DNA of 64,000 bases from the NCBI GenBank assembly GCA_963767475.1, contig CAVYEI010000003.1, positions 1,178,001 to 1,242,000 on the forward strand, given 5' to 3'. Numbering within the stretch: position 1 is the first letter of the stretch; each line of letters starts with the position of its first letter. The DNA is from WHSW01 sp963767475 (lineage in GTDB: Bacteria > Actinomycetota > Thermoleophilia > Solirubrobacterales > 70-9). Positions 49,675 to 58,029 of this stretch are shown here, piece by piece. The notes beneath the pieces were generated by a model that saw only the letters and a program-made list of their open reading frames with translations, was not told the DNA's origin and ran no database searches. Position numbers and translations under genes: made by a program.

Positions 49675-51090
49675 TCACGCGGTCTCGGTCACCGCCTCGC
49701 CCTCGGCGGGCGATTTCACCGGGATCAGCAGCCACGCTGTCGCGATCGCGCCCGCGGCCGCGATCACGGCGCTCGCGATCAGCGCGTTATGCAGCCCGTC
49801 GACGTAGGACTGGAGATTTCCGCCCAGCGCCGCATCGGCCGGCACCAGCGTCCCCAGCGCCGCGATTCCGACCGCGACGCCGGTCTGGCGGAAGGTGTCG
49901 TTGGCCCCGGAGGCCAGGCCGCTCTGCTCGTCGGGCAGCGCGTTGAGCGCCAGCGCGCTCCCGGTCGGGTTGAACAGCCCGGTGCCGACGCTGGTGACCA
50001 GCAGGCCGGGGAGGAGGATCGTCCACGAGGACTCGACCCCGGCCATCAGCATCAGAGCCAGCCCGGCGGCGACGAGGGCCAGCCCGACGCTGGCGATCTT
50101 CGCCGACGAGTATCTCGCTCCGATCTGGGCGGTCATCCCCGAGACGACGAAGACCAGGAAGGTGCCGGGCAGGTAGACGAGCCCGGTCTCGATCGGCGAC
50201 ATGCCGAGGACCGTCTGCAGGTAGAGGGTGAGGTAGAGGAAGACCGCGAAGAACGACGCCGCGATCGCGAACACCGCGATCTGCGCCCCGGCGAACCGGC
50301 GCTCGCGCATCAGCCGAAGCGGCAGCATCGGCTCGCGCGAGCGCTCCTCGACCACGACGAAGGCGATCAGCAGCGCGAGCGCCCCGGCCAGCGCCGCGAC
50401 GATACCGGCGCTGCCCCAGCCTTCCTCGTTGCCGCGCAGCAGCGCCAGCACGAGCAGAAAGAGGCCGCCGATCAGCGTCAGCTGGCCGGGGACGTCGATC
50501 CGCCGCGGCGTCGGGTCGCGTCCCTCGGCCACCGCTCGATAGGTGATCCAGATCACGGCCGCGCCGATCGGCAGGTTGATCAGGAAGATCGCCCGCCAGC
50601 CGAACAATTCGGTGAGCGATCCGCCGATGAACGGCCCGAGCGCGAACGAGGCCCCGATCGCGGCACCGAAGGCGGCCAGCGCCTTCATCCGGTCCTCGCG
50701 TTCGGGAGTCGCCTGGGAGATCAGCGCCAGCGCCGTCGCGAACATCAGCGACGCCCCCAGGCCCTGGATCGCCCGCGCGCCGACCAGCACCTCGATCCCG
50801 CCTGCCGCTCCGCAGAGCACCGAGCTCGCGGTGAAGACCATCAGCCCGATGAGGAAAAGTCGCCGGCGGCCGAGCCGGTCGGCGATCGCGCCGGCCGTCA
50901 GAACCGTCGCCGCCAGCGGAATCGTGTACGCGTCAATCACCCATTGGAGGCCGCTGAGGCCGGTGTCCAAGCCCTCGGCGATGTCCGACAAGGCGGTGTT
51001 GATGACGCTGATGTCGAGCATCAACATCGCTGTCGCCAGGCAGGCGACGACGATCGTCGCGACGGGGCTGGCTTGGCCGGGCCGATTCAT
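49675..51090 (-). CDS. MFS drug efflux transporter, EmrB/QacA (DHA2) type
   Basis: A 471-residue protein of the 14-helix class. Motif A is GAIADRLGRRRLF, helix 1 reads LDISVINTALSDI, and the motif C-like stretch is GASFALGPFIGGSLTE. It is a likely proton-driven exporter of antibiotics or other toxic molecules. It is convergent with the binding protein gene (18-base gap) and has a leaderless -10 box before its ATG. The neighbours do not indicate the substrate. A second family member is at 307-1737. Confidence 0.9.
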   Translation of the reverse strand: MNRPGQASPVATIVVACLATAMLMLDISVINTALSDIAEGLDTGLSGLQWVIDAYTIPLAATVLTAGAIADRLGRRRLFLIGLMVFTASSVLCGAAGGIEVLVGARAIQGLGASLMFATALALISQATPEREDRMKALAAFGAAIGASFALGPFIGGSLTELFGWRAIFLINLPIGAAVIWITYRAVAEGRDPTPRRIDVPGQLTLIGGLFLLVLALLRGNEEGWGSAGIVAALAGALALLIAFVVVEERSREPMLPLRLMRERRFAGAQIAVFAIAASFFAVFLYLTLYLQTVLGMSPIETGLVYLPGTFLVFVVSGMTAQIGARYSSAKIASVGLALVAAGLALMLMAGVESSWTILLPGLLVTSVGTGLFNPTGSALALNALPDEQSGLASGANDTFRQTGVAVGIAALGTLVPADAALGGNLQSYVDGLHNALIASAVIAAAGAIATAWLLIPVKSPAEGEAVTETA

Positions 51091-51097
51091 CGGCAGC

Positions 51098-51103
51098 AGA
51101 CTA
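51098..51103 (-). promoter_or_regulatory. Leaderless -10 box (TAGTCT)
   Basis: TAGTCT on the minus strand, seven bases before the ATG at 51090. Confidence 0.5.
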
Positions 51104-51111
51104 GTGGTCCG

Positions 51112-51534
51112 CTAAAGCTCGAGATCGGACGGGATCGGCGTTTCCTGCGGCGGGCGGGCGTCGTCCTCGGAGCTCTCCCAGTCGGGGTAGGCGAGGCCGT
51201 CGCGGCCCTCGTGCTCGCCGGAGCCGCCGAGCGCCAACACCATCAGGCGGTCCGGACCCTTGTTGACGAGCTGGCGTCGCAGCTCGGGGCCGACGCGGAT
51301 CAGCTCGCCGCGCTCGAGGACCTGCTCCTCGCCCTCGATCAGCAGGGTCAGCGTCCCCTCGAGCACGAGGTAGACCTCCTCCTGGTCGCGGTGGCGGTGG
51401 ATCCGCCCGCGCTGGCCGGGCTCGAAGACGATCTCGTTGAGCCCGAAGCTGCTCACCCCCAGCTGGCGGCGCAGGGTCACCATGCGTTCGCCCGGGTCCG
51501 GGTCGATCTTGGTGCGCGAGAAGCCCGACTCCAC
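51112..51534 (-). CDS. Cupin-domain protein
   Basis: A 140-residue single cupin. The first motif GQRGRIHRHRDQEEVYLVLEG supplies two His and a Glu as metal ligands. The second motif (LIRVGPELRRQLVNKGPDRL) lacks an obvious His, so the metal site is incomplete. Its role is unknown, perhaps sugar or small-molecule binding. It lies upstream of the MFS gene in the same direction and 22 bases from the divergent glycosyltransferase start. GTG 51534 is used. Confidence 0.8.
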   Translation of the reverse strand: MESGFSRTKIDPDPGERMVTLRRQLGVSSFGLNEIVFEPGQRGRIHRHRDQEEVYLVLEGTLTLLIEGEEQVLERGELIRVGPELRRQLVNKGPDRLMVLALGGSGEHEGRDGLAYPDWESSEDDARPPQETPIPSDLEL

Positions 51535-51543
51535 GCGGCTAAC

Positions 51544-51549
51544 GATAAT
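51544..51549 (+). promoter_or_regulatory. Leaderless -10 box (GATAAT)
   Basis: GATAAT with a seven-base spacer to the GTG at 51557, in a 22-base divergent gap. Confidence 0.45.
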
Positions 51550-51556
51550 CCGCCGC

Positions 51557-52579
51557 GTGCGAATTCTGTTCTGCACCCAGATGTGGCCCGGACCGGCCGA
51601 TCCCGACCTCGGCAGCTTCCTCGTCCCCGTGGTTCGCGAGCTCGAGGCCGCCGGCCACGAGGTCGACGTGGTCGCGATCGATCACCGGCGCGCGTCGCGG
51701 ACGAAGTACGCGCGACTGACGCGCGAAACGGTCGCGCAGGCGCGACGGGCCCGCCCCGACGTGATCTTCGCCCACGTCCTCTTCCCGGCCGGGGCCGCGG
51801 GTGCAATCGCCGCCAGGATCACGCGCACGCCGCTGGTGGTCATGGCCCACGGCCAGGACGTCGCCAACCTCGGCCGGATCCGCGGGGTGCAGGGCGCGAC
51901 ACGGTGGGTTGTAGGGCGGGCCTCGGGCGTGATCGCGAACTCGCACTGGCTCGCCGGCCGCCTGATCGAGCGCATCCCCGAAGCGAAGCCGAAGATCGAG
52001 ATCGCCGACTGCGGGATCGACCTCGACGCGTTCGCACCGCGTTCCGCCGACGAGGCGCGCCGTGAGCTGGGCTGGGAGGGCGACGGACCTGCCTTCCTCT
52101 GCGTCGGCTCGCTGATCGAACGCAAGAACGTCGTCGCCCTAGCCGATGCGTTCGAGCGGCTGGGGAGCGGCCGGCTCGCCTTCGTCGGCGACGGCGAGCT
52201 GCGCCCGGCGCTCGAGGGACGGCCGAACGTGCGCGTGGTCGGCCGTATCGGCCGCGCGGAGGTCCCGCGCTGGATCGCCGCCTGCGACGTGCTCTGCCAG
52301 CCATCGCTGATCGAGCCCTTCGGCCAGGCGACGCTCGAGGGGATGGCGATGGAGCGAAACGTCGTCGCCACCACCGTCGGCGGGCCGCCCGAGTTCGTCG
52401 TCGCGGAGGCGGGGGTGCTGGTCGATCCCGGCGATCTCGAGGCGCTCACCCGGGCGCTCGAGCGCGCCTCCGAGCTACCGACGCCAAATCCAGCCGCGCG
52501 TGCCGCGGCGGCCGAGCATGATGTGCGCATCCAGGTGGCGAAGATGGCCGAGGTGCTCGAGCGGGCGACGCTGGTGTGA
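51557..52579 (+). CDS. Family 4 glycosyltransferase
   Basis: A 340-residue GT-B enzyme. The N-terminal domain starts RILFCTQMWPGPADPDLGSFL and contains VVMAHGQDV. The C-terminal domain has VGSLIERKNV, and the donor-binding EPFGQATLEGMAMERNVVAT holds the EX7E glutamates. It probably transfers a sugar from a nucleotide donor to a lipid or cell-surface acceptor. There are no other glycan genes nearby, so the acceptor is unknown. The GTG start follows a leaderless -10 box. Confidence 0.9.
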   Translation: MRILFCTQMWPGPADPDLGSFLVPVVRELEAAGHEVDVVAIDHRRASRTKYARLTRETVAQARRARPDVIFAHVLFPAGAAGAIAARITRTPLVVMAHGQDVANLGRIRGVQGATRWVVGRASGVIANSHWLAGRLIERIPEAKPKIEIADCGIDLDAFAPRSADEARRELGWEGDGPAFLCVGSLIERKNVVALADAFERLGSGRLAFVGDGELRPALEGRPNVRVVGRIGRAEVPRWIAACDVLCQPSLIEPFGQATLEGMAMERNVVATTVGGPPEFVVAEAGVLVDPGDLEALTRALERASELPTPNPAARAAAAEHDVRIQVAKMAEVLERATLV

Positions 52580-52585
52580 ATTGAC

Positions 52586-53530
52586 TCAGGCCGCCCGCCG
52601 CAGCGGCGGCCCCGCGGCGACCGACCCGTGCCAGCGCGCAAGCGCGAACGAACCAGCGAGGCCGCGGAACGGTGCGTAGGGGGCGAAGTACTCCTCGACC
52701 TCCTCCACCGTCGCCCGGCGGCCGAGGCCGGCGAGCGAGCCGATCAGCTTGACGTAGGCGAGATCGCCGGCCGGCAATGAGTCGGGCTCGCCGCGGCCGT
52801 TGAAACCGAGCACCTGCAGCGTCCAGGGGCCGATTCCGGAGATCCGGGCGAGGCGACGGTCGCCCGCGGCGTCCGCGGGGTCGACGCGCCCACGTGCGAC
52901 CTCACGGGCGCAGCGGATCAGCGAGATCGCGCGCGAGGGCGCGAGATCCATCGCGGCGAGCTCCGCCGGCGCGATTCCCGCCACGACCTCTGCCGAGGGC
53001 ACGTCGCGCAGCGGTCCCGGGCCGATCCAGGCCCCATCGTCGAGCGGCTCCAACCGCCCGCCCCAGCGGCGCACGACCCAGCGTTGGATCTCGGCGGCTC
53101 GCCTGGCCTCGATCAGCTGCTCGGTCACCCCCCAGGCAAGCGCTTCCCAGGCCCACGGCCGCCGCCGCGGCCGGTGCCATGGGCGGTGGTGGATGATCTC
53201 GCCGATCAGCGGATCGCCACGGAAGGTGCGCGCGAACTCCGACAAGTCCTCGTCGACTCCGACCGCGAAGCGCATCCGTTCGATTGCCAACTCGAGCGCC
53301 TCGCGCTCCGCGGGAGCGCCGGGATCAGCCGGCCCGGCCCGGAACACCACCCGCTCTGACTGCGGCTGCCAGACGTGGACGACGACGCGGCCGCCGGGGG
53401 TCGTCAGCAGCCTCGAGACCACAGACCCGCGCCGGCGGGCCGCGCCGTCGCCTCCGAGCCGGGTGCGCAGCCGATACGGCCACGGCGGGCGCACCTCGAC
53501 CTCGAGCGGCCCGGCGCCGGCTCGCGGCAT
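52586..53530 (-). CDS. DNA-3-methyladenine glycosylase II-like (AlkA/HhH-GPD)
   Basis: A 314-residue base-excision repair enzyme. The helix-hairpin-helix is ARISGIGPWTLQVLG. The catalytic Asp follows in DSLPAGDLAYVK. The N-terminal beta-sandwich domain resembles that of AlkA. It removes alkylated bases, such as 3-methyladenine, from DNA. It is convergent with the glycosyltransferase gene (six-base gap) and begins five bases after the stop of the small protein gene upstream. Confidence 0.88.
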   Translation of the reverse strand: MPRAGAGPLEVEVRPPWPYRLRTRLGGDGAARRRGSVVSRLLTTPGGRVVVHVWQPQSERVVFRAGPADPGAPAEREALELAIERMRFAVGVDEDLSEFARTFRGDPLIGEIIHHRPWHRPRRRPWAWEALAWGVTEQLIEARRAAEIQRWVVRRWGGRLEPLDDGAWIGPGPLRDVPSAEVVAGIAPAELAAMDLAPSRAISLIRCAREVARGRVDPADAAGDRRLARISGIGPWTLQVLGFNGRGEPDSLPAGDLAYVKLIGSLAGLGRRATVEEVEEYFAPYAPFRGLAGSFALARWHGSVAAGPPLRRAA

Positions 53531-53535
53531 CCCGA

Positions 53536-53862
53536 CTACCGGTCGAGCAGGTGGACGTCGACCATGAACGAGCGGCTGGCGAGCACCTTCACCGGCCGCT
53601 CCTTGGCGCGGCCGCGCTTCGCCGGGCGCTTCGAGGAGCCACCGCGGGTGGCGCGGGCGAGCGCCACGGTGGCGGCCCCGGCGACCAGGCCGCCGGCGGC
53701 GGCGATCGCCGCGGTCCGGGCTTCGCCCTTCCAGGCCGAGAGCTCGGCCTGGGTCTCGACCCGGGCCGGCAGCGGACGGGCGGTCGGGATCTCTGTCTCG
53801 TCCCCCTCGCCCTCGATCGCCGGCATCTCGATCGCTTCGGTCTCCAGCAACTGCTCTCTCAT
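53536..53862 (-). CDS. Small single-span membrane protein, unknown
   Basis: A 108-residue protein with an acidic N-terminus, one hydrophobic Ala/Gly-rich helix at about 49-68 (TAAIAAAGGLVAGAATVALA), then a very basic Arg/Lys stretch and the end VKVLASRSFMVDVHLLDR. I do not recognise it. The ATG is chosen from a leaderless -10 box whose last bases overlap the preceding gene's stop. It may share a transcript with the glycosylase. Confidence 0.6.
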   Translation of the reverse strand: MREQLLETEAIEMPAIEGEGDETEIPTARPLPARVETQAELSAWKGEARTAAIAAAGGLVAGAATVALARATRGGSSKRPAKRGRAKERPVKVLASRSFMVDVHLLDR

Positions 53863-53868
53863 CCCGTC

Positions 53869-55029
53869 CTACTCTAAGCCCTTGTCAAGCGGAGCTTCCG
53901 CGAGCGCCCGCTCGTAGATCCGGTAGCGCTGCACAACCTCGCCGCCCATGCCCTCCATCGCCCGGTTCATCGGGTCATTGGTCTCCAGGATCCAGCCCAT
54001 GTGGCCGCCCCGGGGCCCGACGTCGCCCGCCGTCTGCACATGGCGCTCATAGAGGGCCGCGGCGACACCCAGGTGCTGGTAATCGTCCTTGACCCCGAGC
54101 GCGAACACCCGCAGCCGGTCGATGTAGCTCTTGCGGCGCAGGAAGTGGATCCAGGCGAACGGCAGCAGCCTGCCGTTCATCTTCGCCAGCGCCTGTTCGA
54201 CGTCGGGCAGCGTCAGCGCCGCGCCCACGATCTCGCCGTCCTTCTCCGCGATCATCGCCCAGTTCTCGTCCAGGACCGGCTTCAGCACCTTGGCCTGGAA
54301 GGCGACCTCGGCCTCGGTGATCGGGACGAAGCCCCAGTTGTGGCCCCAGGCCTCGTTGTAGACCTCCATGAAGCGCCCGACCTCGGCCTCCATGTCGCGC
54401 TTTCGCATCTTCCGCAGAACGACGCCCTCCTCGCGTGACTTCGCCGCCGCAGCGTGGATCAGCGGGTGCATCTCGGTCCCCGCCTTGAGCTTGCCGAACC
54501 ACAGCTCCCACATCAGCAGGTCGATCGCCTTACTCAGGCCGAGGTCCTCCAGCAGCCGCTGGTAGTAGGGCGGGTGCCAGGGCTCGAGGATCATCGAGGG
54601 CTGATCGAAGCCCTCGATCAGGATCCCGCACTCGTCGTTCATGGTGAAGTCCATCGGCCCGAGCATGCGCTCGCGGCCGCGCTCTTGCAGCCAAGCCGAC
54701 GCCGCCTCGATCAGGGCGCCGGCGACCGCCGGGTCGTCGACCGTGTCGAAGAATCCGAACATGCCGTCGTTGCCGCCCTGGAACTCGTCCCAGCGGTGGT
54801 CGATGTGGGCGGTGATCCGGCCGACGACCTCCCCCGCACGCTCGCAGAGGAAGAACTCGGCTTCGGCGTGCTGGAACCAGGGGTTCTTGTAGCGATTGAG
54901 GAACTGGCGGCGCTCGAAGCGCAGCGGCGGCACCCACTCGGGATCGTCGCGCCGGAGCCCGTAGGGAACCTCGATGAATGCCTTCAGGTCGCGCTTGCCC
55001 GCCACCGGGCGTATGGACACGTCCGCCAC
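53869..55029 (-). CDS. GNAT-fold acyltransferase, possible ceramide-synthase-like
   Basis: A 386-residue protein with two GNAT-like halves. The opening FIEVPYGLRRDDPEWVPPL, RRQFLNRYKNPWFQHAEAEFFL and GPMDFTMNDECGILIEGF are motifs of a conserved family usually annotated as N-acetyltransferase. The C-terminal half contains the acyl-CoA loop VKDDYQHLGVAAALYERHV. From memory this family includes the bacterial ceramide synthase bCerS, and the divergent neighbour is an oxoamine synthase, but this is an inference. GTG 55029 is fixed by a leaderless -10 box. Confidence 0.75.
   Translation of the reverse strand: MADVSIRPVAGKRDLKAFIEVPYGLRRDDPEWVPPLRFERRQFLNRYKNPWFQHAEAEFFLCERAGEVVGRITAHIDHRWDEFQGGNDGMFGFFDTVDDPAVAGALIEAASAWLQERGRERMLGPMDFTMNDECGILIEGFDQPSMILEPWHPPYYQRLLEDLGLSKAIDLLMWELWFGKLKAGTEMHPLIHAAAAKSREEGVVLRKMRKRDMEAEVGRFMEVYNEAWGHNWGFVPITEAEVAFQAKVLKPVLDENWAMIAEKDGEIVGAALTLPDVEQALAKMNGRLLPFAWIHFLRRKSYIDRLRVFALGVKDDYQHLGVAAALYERHVQTAGDVGPRGGHMGWILETNDPMNRAMEGMGGEVVQRYRIYERALAEAPLDKGLE
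53871..53876 (-). promoter_or_regulatory. Leaderless -10 box (TAGAGT)
   Basis: TAGAGT on the minus strand, eight bases before the ATG at 53862. Its TAG is also the stop codon of the GNAT gene. Confidence 0.45.
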
Positions 55030-55036
55030 GGCCCGC

Positions 55037-55046
55037 AACCTACACT
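55037..55046. promoter_or_regulatory. Interlocked divergent leaderless promoters
   Basis: TAGGTT on the minus strand (55037-55042) and TACACT on the plus strand (55041-55046) share two base pairs. Each is seven bases from its start codon (GTG 55029 and ATG 55054). Only 24 bases separate the two genes. Confidence 0.6.
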
Positions 55047-55053
55047 TGTGCCG

Positions 55054-56313
55054 ATGAGCGAGACGACCCGCGCGCCGGTCGACGTATTCGAGAAGGCGCG
55101 CACCCACGATCGCATCGAGATCCTCGAGCTCGCCAAGCAGAGCGACCTGATGCCGTACTTTCGGGTGCTCACCTCCGAGGCGGGGCCCGTGGTCGAGATG
55201 GAGGGGCGCGAGACGATCATGCTCGGCTCCAACAACTACCTCGGGCTGACCGGCGATCCACGGGTCAAGCAGGCGGCGCGCGACGCGCTCGAGACCTACG
55301 GCACCGGGCTCACCGGCTCACGCCTGCTCAACGGCACCACCCCGCTCCACCTCGAGCTCGAGCGCGAGCTCGCCGAGTGGATGGAGACCGAAGAGGCGAT
55401 CGTCTTCACCACCGGACACCAGGCCAACGTCGGTTGCATCGGCACGATCCTCGGCCCCGGCGACACGGTGATCTGCGACTCCGCCGACCACGCCTCGATC
55501 CTCGACGGCTGCATGCTCTCCGGAGCCAAGCTGCGCCCCTTCCGCCACAACCAGATGCCGAAACTGGAGCGGATGCTGGAGCGCGCGGCGGGCGACGGCG
55601 GCGGCGTGATGGTGATCGTCGACGGCGTCTTCTCGATGGAGGGCGACCTCTGCGATCTGCCGGCAATCGTTGAGCTCTGCGGTCGCTACGGCGCCCGGCT
55701 GATGGTCGATGAGGCCCACGCCGTCGGCGTCCTCGGCGCGCGCGGCGCCGGCGCCAGCGAGCTGTTCGGGCTCGAGCAGGAGGTCGACCTTCGCATGGGG
55801 ACCTTCTCCAAGAGCCTCGCCTCCTGCGGCGGCTTCATCGCCGGTCCCGCCGAGGTGATCGAGTACCTGCGCTTTGCCTCGCGGCCGTTCATCTTCACCG
55901 CCTCGGCGGTGCCCGCCGCGGTCGGCGCGGCGCTCGGGGCGTTGCGGGTGATCCGCGACGAGGGGCCCGAGCTGATGGGCAAGCTGCTCGACAACGCCCG
56001 CTACCTGCGCCAGGGCTTTCGCGACCTCGGACTGGTGGTGATCGAGCCCGGGACCCTGCCCGACGGCAGCGAGGCGACGACCCCGGTGGTCCCGGTCGTC
56101 GTCGGCGAGGACATCCAGGCGGCGCTCTTGTGGAAGGCCCTGTTCGAGGCCGGCGTCTACACCAACGTCGCCATTCATCCGGCAGTGCCGCCCGGGGCTG
56201 CACTGCTTCGCACGTCGTTGATGGCGACCCACGAGCGCGAGCACCTCGATCGGGCGCTGGCGATCATCGAGAAGACGATCGCCGACTTCCCGGACCTGCC
56301 CCGATCCGAGTAG
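55054..56313 (+). CDS. PLP-dependent alpha-oxoamine synthase (serine palmitoyltransferase/KBL/AONS family)
   Basis: A 419-residue enzyme that condenses an amino acid with an acyl-CoA and releases CO2. SNNYLGLTGDPR, the His146 stacking residue in DSADHASIL, DEAH at 219-222, and the Schiff-base Lys253 in GTFSKSLASCGGF are all present. The members of this family make sphingoid base, aminoketobutyrate, aminolevulinate or 8-amino-7-oxononanoate. No biotin genes are nearby. The divergent acyltransferase makes a sphingolipid-type role plausible, but it is not proven. Confidence 0.88.
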   Translation: MSETTRAPVDVFEKARTHDRIEILELAKQSDLMPYFRVLTSEAGPVVEMEGRETIMLGSNNYLGLTGDPRVKQAARDALETYGTGLTGSRLLNGTTPLHLELERELAEWMETEEAIVFTTGHQANVGCIGTILGPGDTVICDSADHASILDGCMLSGAKLRPFRHNQMPKLERMLERAAGDGGGVMVIVDGVFSMEGDLCDLPAIVELCGRYGARLMVDEAHAVGVLGARGAGASELFGLEQEVDLRMGTFSKSLASCGGFIAGPAEVIEYLRFASRPFIFTASAVPAAVGAALGALRVIRDEGPELMGKLLDNARYLRQGFRDLGLVVIEPGTLPDGSEATTPVVPVVVGEDIQAALLWKALFEAGVYTNVAIHPAVPPGAALLRTSLMATHEREHLDRALAIIEKTIADFPDLPRSE

Positions 56314-56332
56314 CCGCTGCCGAAACGGAGCG

Positions 56333-56364
56333 CCCGGCGGAGGGTTTTCGTTCCCCCTGCCGGG
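56333..56364 (+). terminator. Hairpin terminator of the oxoamine synthase gene
   Basis: CCCGGCGGAGGG pairs with CCCCCTGCCGGG around a TTTTCGTT loop, with about ten of twelve bases pairing, starting 20 bases after the stop. Confidence 0.55.
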
Positions 56365-56459
56365 GGAGATTCGGCTTGTCCATTTCTGAACAAGGCGAAG
56401 TTGTGAACGAAAAGTGTGCTCTGTGCGTAAGAACTGTTACCCGTTCGTGGGTCGTTCGG

Positions 56460-56489
56460 TTGACGCGGGCACTCGAACTTCTCTAGGTT
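56460..56489 (+). promoter_or_regulatory. Sigma-70-type promoter for the integration host factor gene
   Basis: TTGACG at 56460-56465 and TAGGTT at 56484-56489, with an 18-base spacer. It is the clearest -35/-10 pair in the window and sits about 160 bases upstream of the start. Confidence 0.75.
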
Positions 56490-56649
56490 CCCAATCGCGC
56501 CGTACGCACCCCGGGGCAGGGAGCGGACGGGACATCACCGGAGAGAGAGTGTCCCGATCGCCCCCCTGAAACGGGCCCCCCGGCCCGTCGGGAGCGTCGT
56601 CGCCCAGATACCCCGCCAACTCAGAAACCACTTCGGAGGAGGAGTGAGA

Positions 56650-56997
56650 ATGGAAGCTGCCTCGACCCTGGCCCCTGCCGCAATGCCGCAGCACATGCAG
56701 GCCCTCGCACACGCCAACCGCGTCCGGTTGGCCCGAGCCTCGCTGAAGCGCGACATCGCGGTCGGCGCCGTCGACGCGGCGGAGATCGTCAGGCAATGTC
56801 CCTGGGAAGTCGAGTCGATGCCGGTTGGAGAGCTGTTGCGCAGCCAGCGCCGTTGGGGCCGGACGCGCGCCCGTAAGTTCCTCTTCTCGATCGCAGTGAA
56901 CGAGAACCGCGAGCTCGCAAGGCTCACCAGCCGCCAGCGTGACCTGCTCGCTGCCGAGCTCGAGGCCAAGCGCCCGGCCGCGGTCGCGACCGCTTAG
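56650..56997 (+). CDS. mihF: Integration host factor, actinobacterial type (mIHF-like)
   Basis: A 115-residue DNA-binding protein. The middle (LARASLKRDIAVGAVDAAEIVRQ) and the H2TH-like end (VGELLRSQRRWGRTRARKFL) match the actinobacterial IHF family, a nucleoid protein that binds and bends DNA. The tail after residue 85 is an extra basic helix. ATG 56650 has GGAGGAGG upstream; GTG 56644 is an alternative. A long leader suggests regulated expression. It is usually found next to guanylate kinase, but not here. Confidence 0.82.
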   Translation: MEAASTLAPAAMPQHMQALAHANRVRLARASLKRDIAVGAVDAAEIVRQCPWEVESMPVGELLRSQRRWGRTRARKFLFSIAVNENRELARLTSRQRDLLAAELEAKRPAAVATA

Positions 56998-57030
56998 ACC
57001 GAGCCGCCCAGGCTCAGCACCGATTGTCAA

Positions 57031-57057
57031 CGGGGCGGGCGCCCAGCGCCCGCCCCG
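57031..57057. terminator. Hairpin terminator after mihF
   Basis: A perfect 12-base stem (CGGGGCGGGCGC / GCGCCCGCCCCG) with a three-base loop, 33 bases after the stop. It also faces the convergent membrane gene. Confidence 0.75.
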
Positions 57058-57087
57058 CCGTCGTTCTACGGGGCGTGTCGGCGCGGC

Positions 57088-57474
57088 TCAGAAGCCGATG
57101 TTGAGCGGCAGCGGGCTGGTACCGGCGAAGCCGAAGAACCAGATCCCGAAGCCGACCATCGCGAGTCCGGCGGAGGAGACCAGGATCACCTCGAGCGCCG
57201 AAGACTGCACCGGCTTGTTGCGACGCTCGAGCAGCTCGGCGTGCCAGCGGTTGAGCCGGCCGAGCAGGAACACGATCACGACGATCGAGACCAGGATCCC
57301 GAGCATCGTCACCATCAGCGCCGTCCCCAGCGACGCCGAGCCCTGCACCTGAGAGCCGATCCAAAGCCAGCCCAAGGGCACGCCGACCCAGAGAAACAGG
57401 CAGCCGACGAGCATCAGCAGGACGAGCGCTGCGCTGGCGGGACCGCCCATGATCTCCCTGATCCGGGCCGGCAT
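57088..57474 (-). CDS. Three-helix membrane protein, unknown function
   Basis: A 128-residue membrane protein with hydrophobic segments at about 12-36, 48-72 and 94-118, a basic cytoplasmic loop between the last two (GRLNRWHAELLERRNKP), and the C-terminal FAGTSPLPLNIGF. No family recognised. The ATG start is fixed by a leaderless -10 box (TAATCT), nine bases upstream. Confidence 0.7.
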   Translation of the reverse strand: MPARIREIMGGPASAALVLLMLVGCLFLWVGVPLGWLWIGSQVQGSASLGTALMVTMLGILVSIVVIVFLLGRLNRWHAELLERRNKPVQSSALEVILVSSAGLAMVGFGIWFFGFAGTSPLPLNIGF

Positions 57475-57483
57475 CGTGGGCTG

Positions 57484-57489
57484 AGATTA
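57484..57489 (-). promoter_or_regulatory. Leaderless -10 box (TAATCT)
   Basis: TAATCT on the minus strand, nine bases before the ATG at 57474. Confidence 0.5.
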
Positions 57490-57516
57490 CCCTGACCGCC
57501 GCCCCGCGGGGTGCAC

Positions 57517-58029
57517 TCAGCGCAGCTTGACCAGCCGTCCGGCGCGAGCCTGAAACGCGCGGGCGAAGACGTACGCCGCGGCGGCGGTGACGACTGCCGC
57601 GACCGCGATCCGGGCGGCCGGGGGAAGCAGGTCGGGGACGACGTAGAAGCAAAACGCGAGCGCGGCGACGCCGAGGGCCCCGGCGAGCAGGACGGTGTGA
57701 GAGCGGTAGCCGCCGAAGTGCTCTCGAATCGAGAGCTCGAGCCCGGCGAGCGAGCCGAGCGCAAGCCCGGTGGCCAGCAACGCGGTGCTGCGGGGGCCGT
57801 CGAAGAACAGCGCCGCGACCAGCATGATCAGCCCGACCAGGACGACCAGCTCGACCAGCGGAAACGAGCCCCACGGAGCGGGCGGGCGCTCGTCCTCGAT
57901 CTGCTTGCGCGGCCGCGGCGACGCGGCCTTGGCCGCGCGGGGTGCCTTCGCCGGCGCCTCGGGGGCGGCGGCAGCTGGCGGCGGCGACGGGTCTCGTCGC
58001 GGCCGGGGCTTGCGGCGCTTCTTTGCCAC
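57517..58029 (-). CDS. Membrane protein with basic, Pro/Ala-rich N-terminus
   Basis: A 170-residue protein. Residues 1-50 are disordered, basic and Pro/Ala-rich. Four hydrophobic helices follow (VELVVLVGLIMLVAALFF, ALLATGLALGSLAGLEL, TVLLAGALGVAALAFCFYVV, AVAAVVTAAAAYVFARAF). No family recognised. The GTG start overlaps the preceding stop by one base (TAGTG), so the two are coupled. Confidence 0.7.
   Translation of the reverse strand: MAKKRRKPRPRRDPSPPPAAAAPEAPAKAPRAAKAASPRPRKQIEDERPPAPWGSFPLVELVVLVGLIMLVAALFFDGPRSTALLATGLALGSLAGLELSIREHFGGYRSHTVLLAGALGVAALAFCFYVVPDLLPPAARIAVAAVVTAAAAYVFARAFQARAGRLVKLR

Larger units (their letters stand above)
56314..56649. other. 336-base intergenic region: terminator, promoter and long leader
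   Basis: It starts with a hairpin (56333-56364), then an AT-richer stretch (about 56375-56450). A clear promoter follows at 56460-56489, and a 150-base untranslated leader runs to the ATG at 56650. No short gene with a credible start and codon use was found. Confidence 0.6.
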
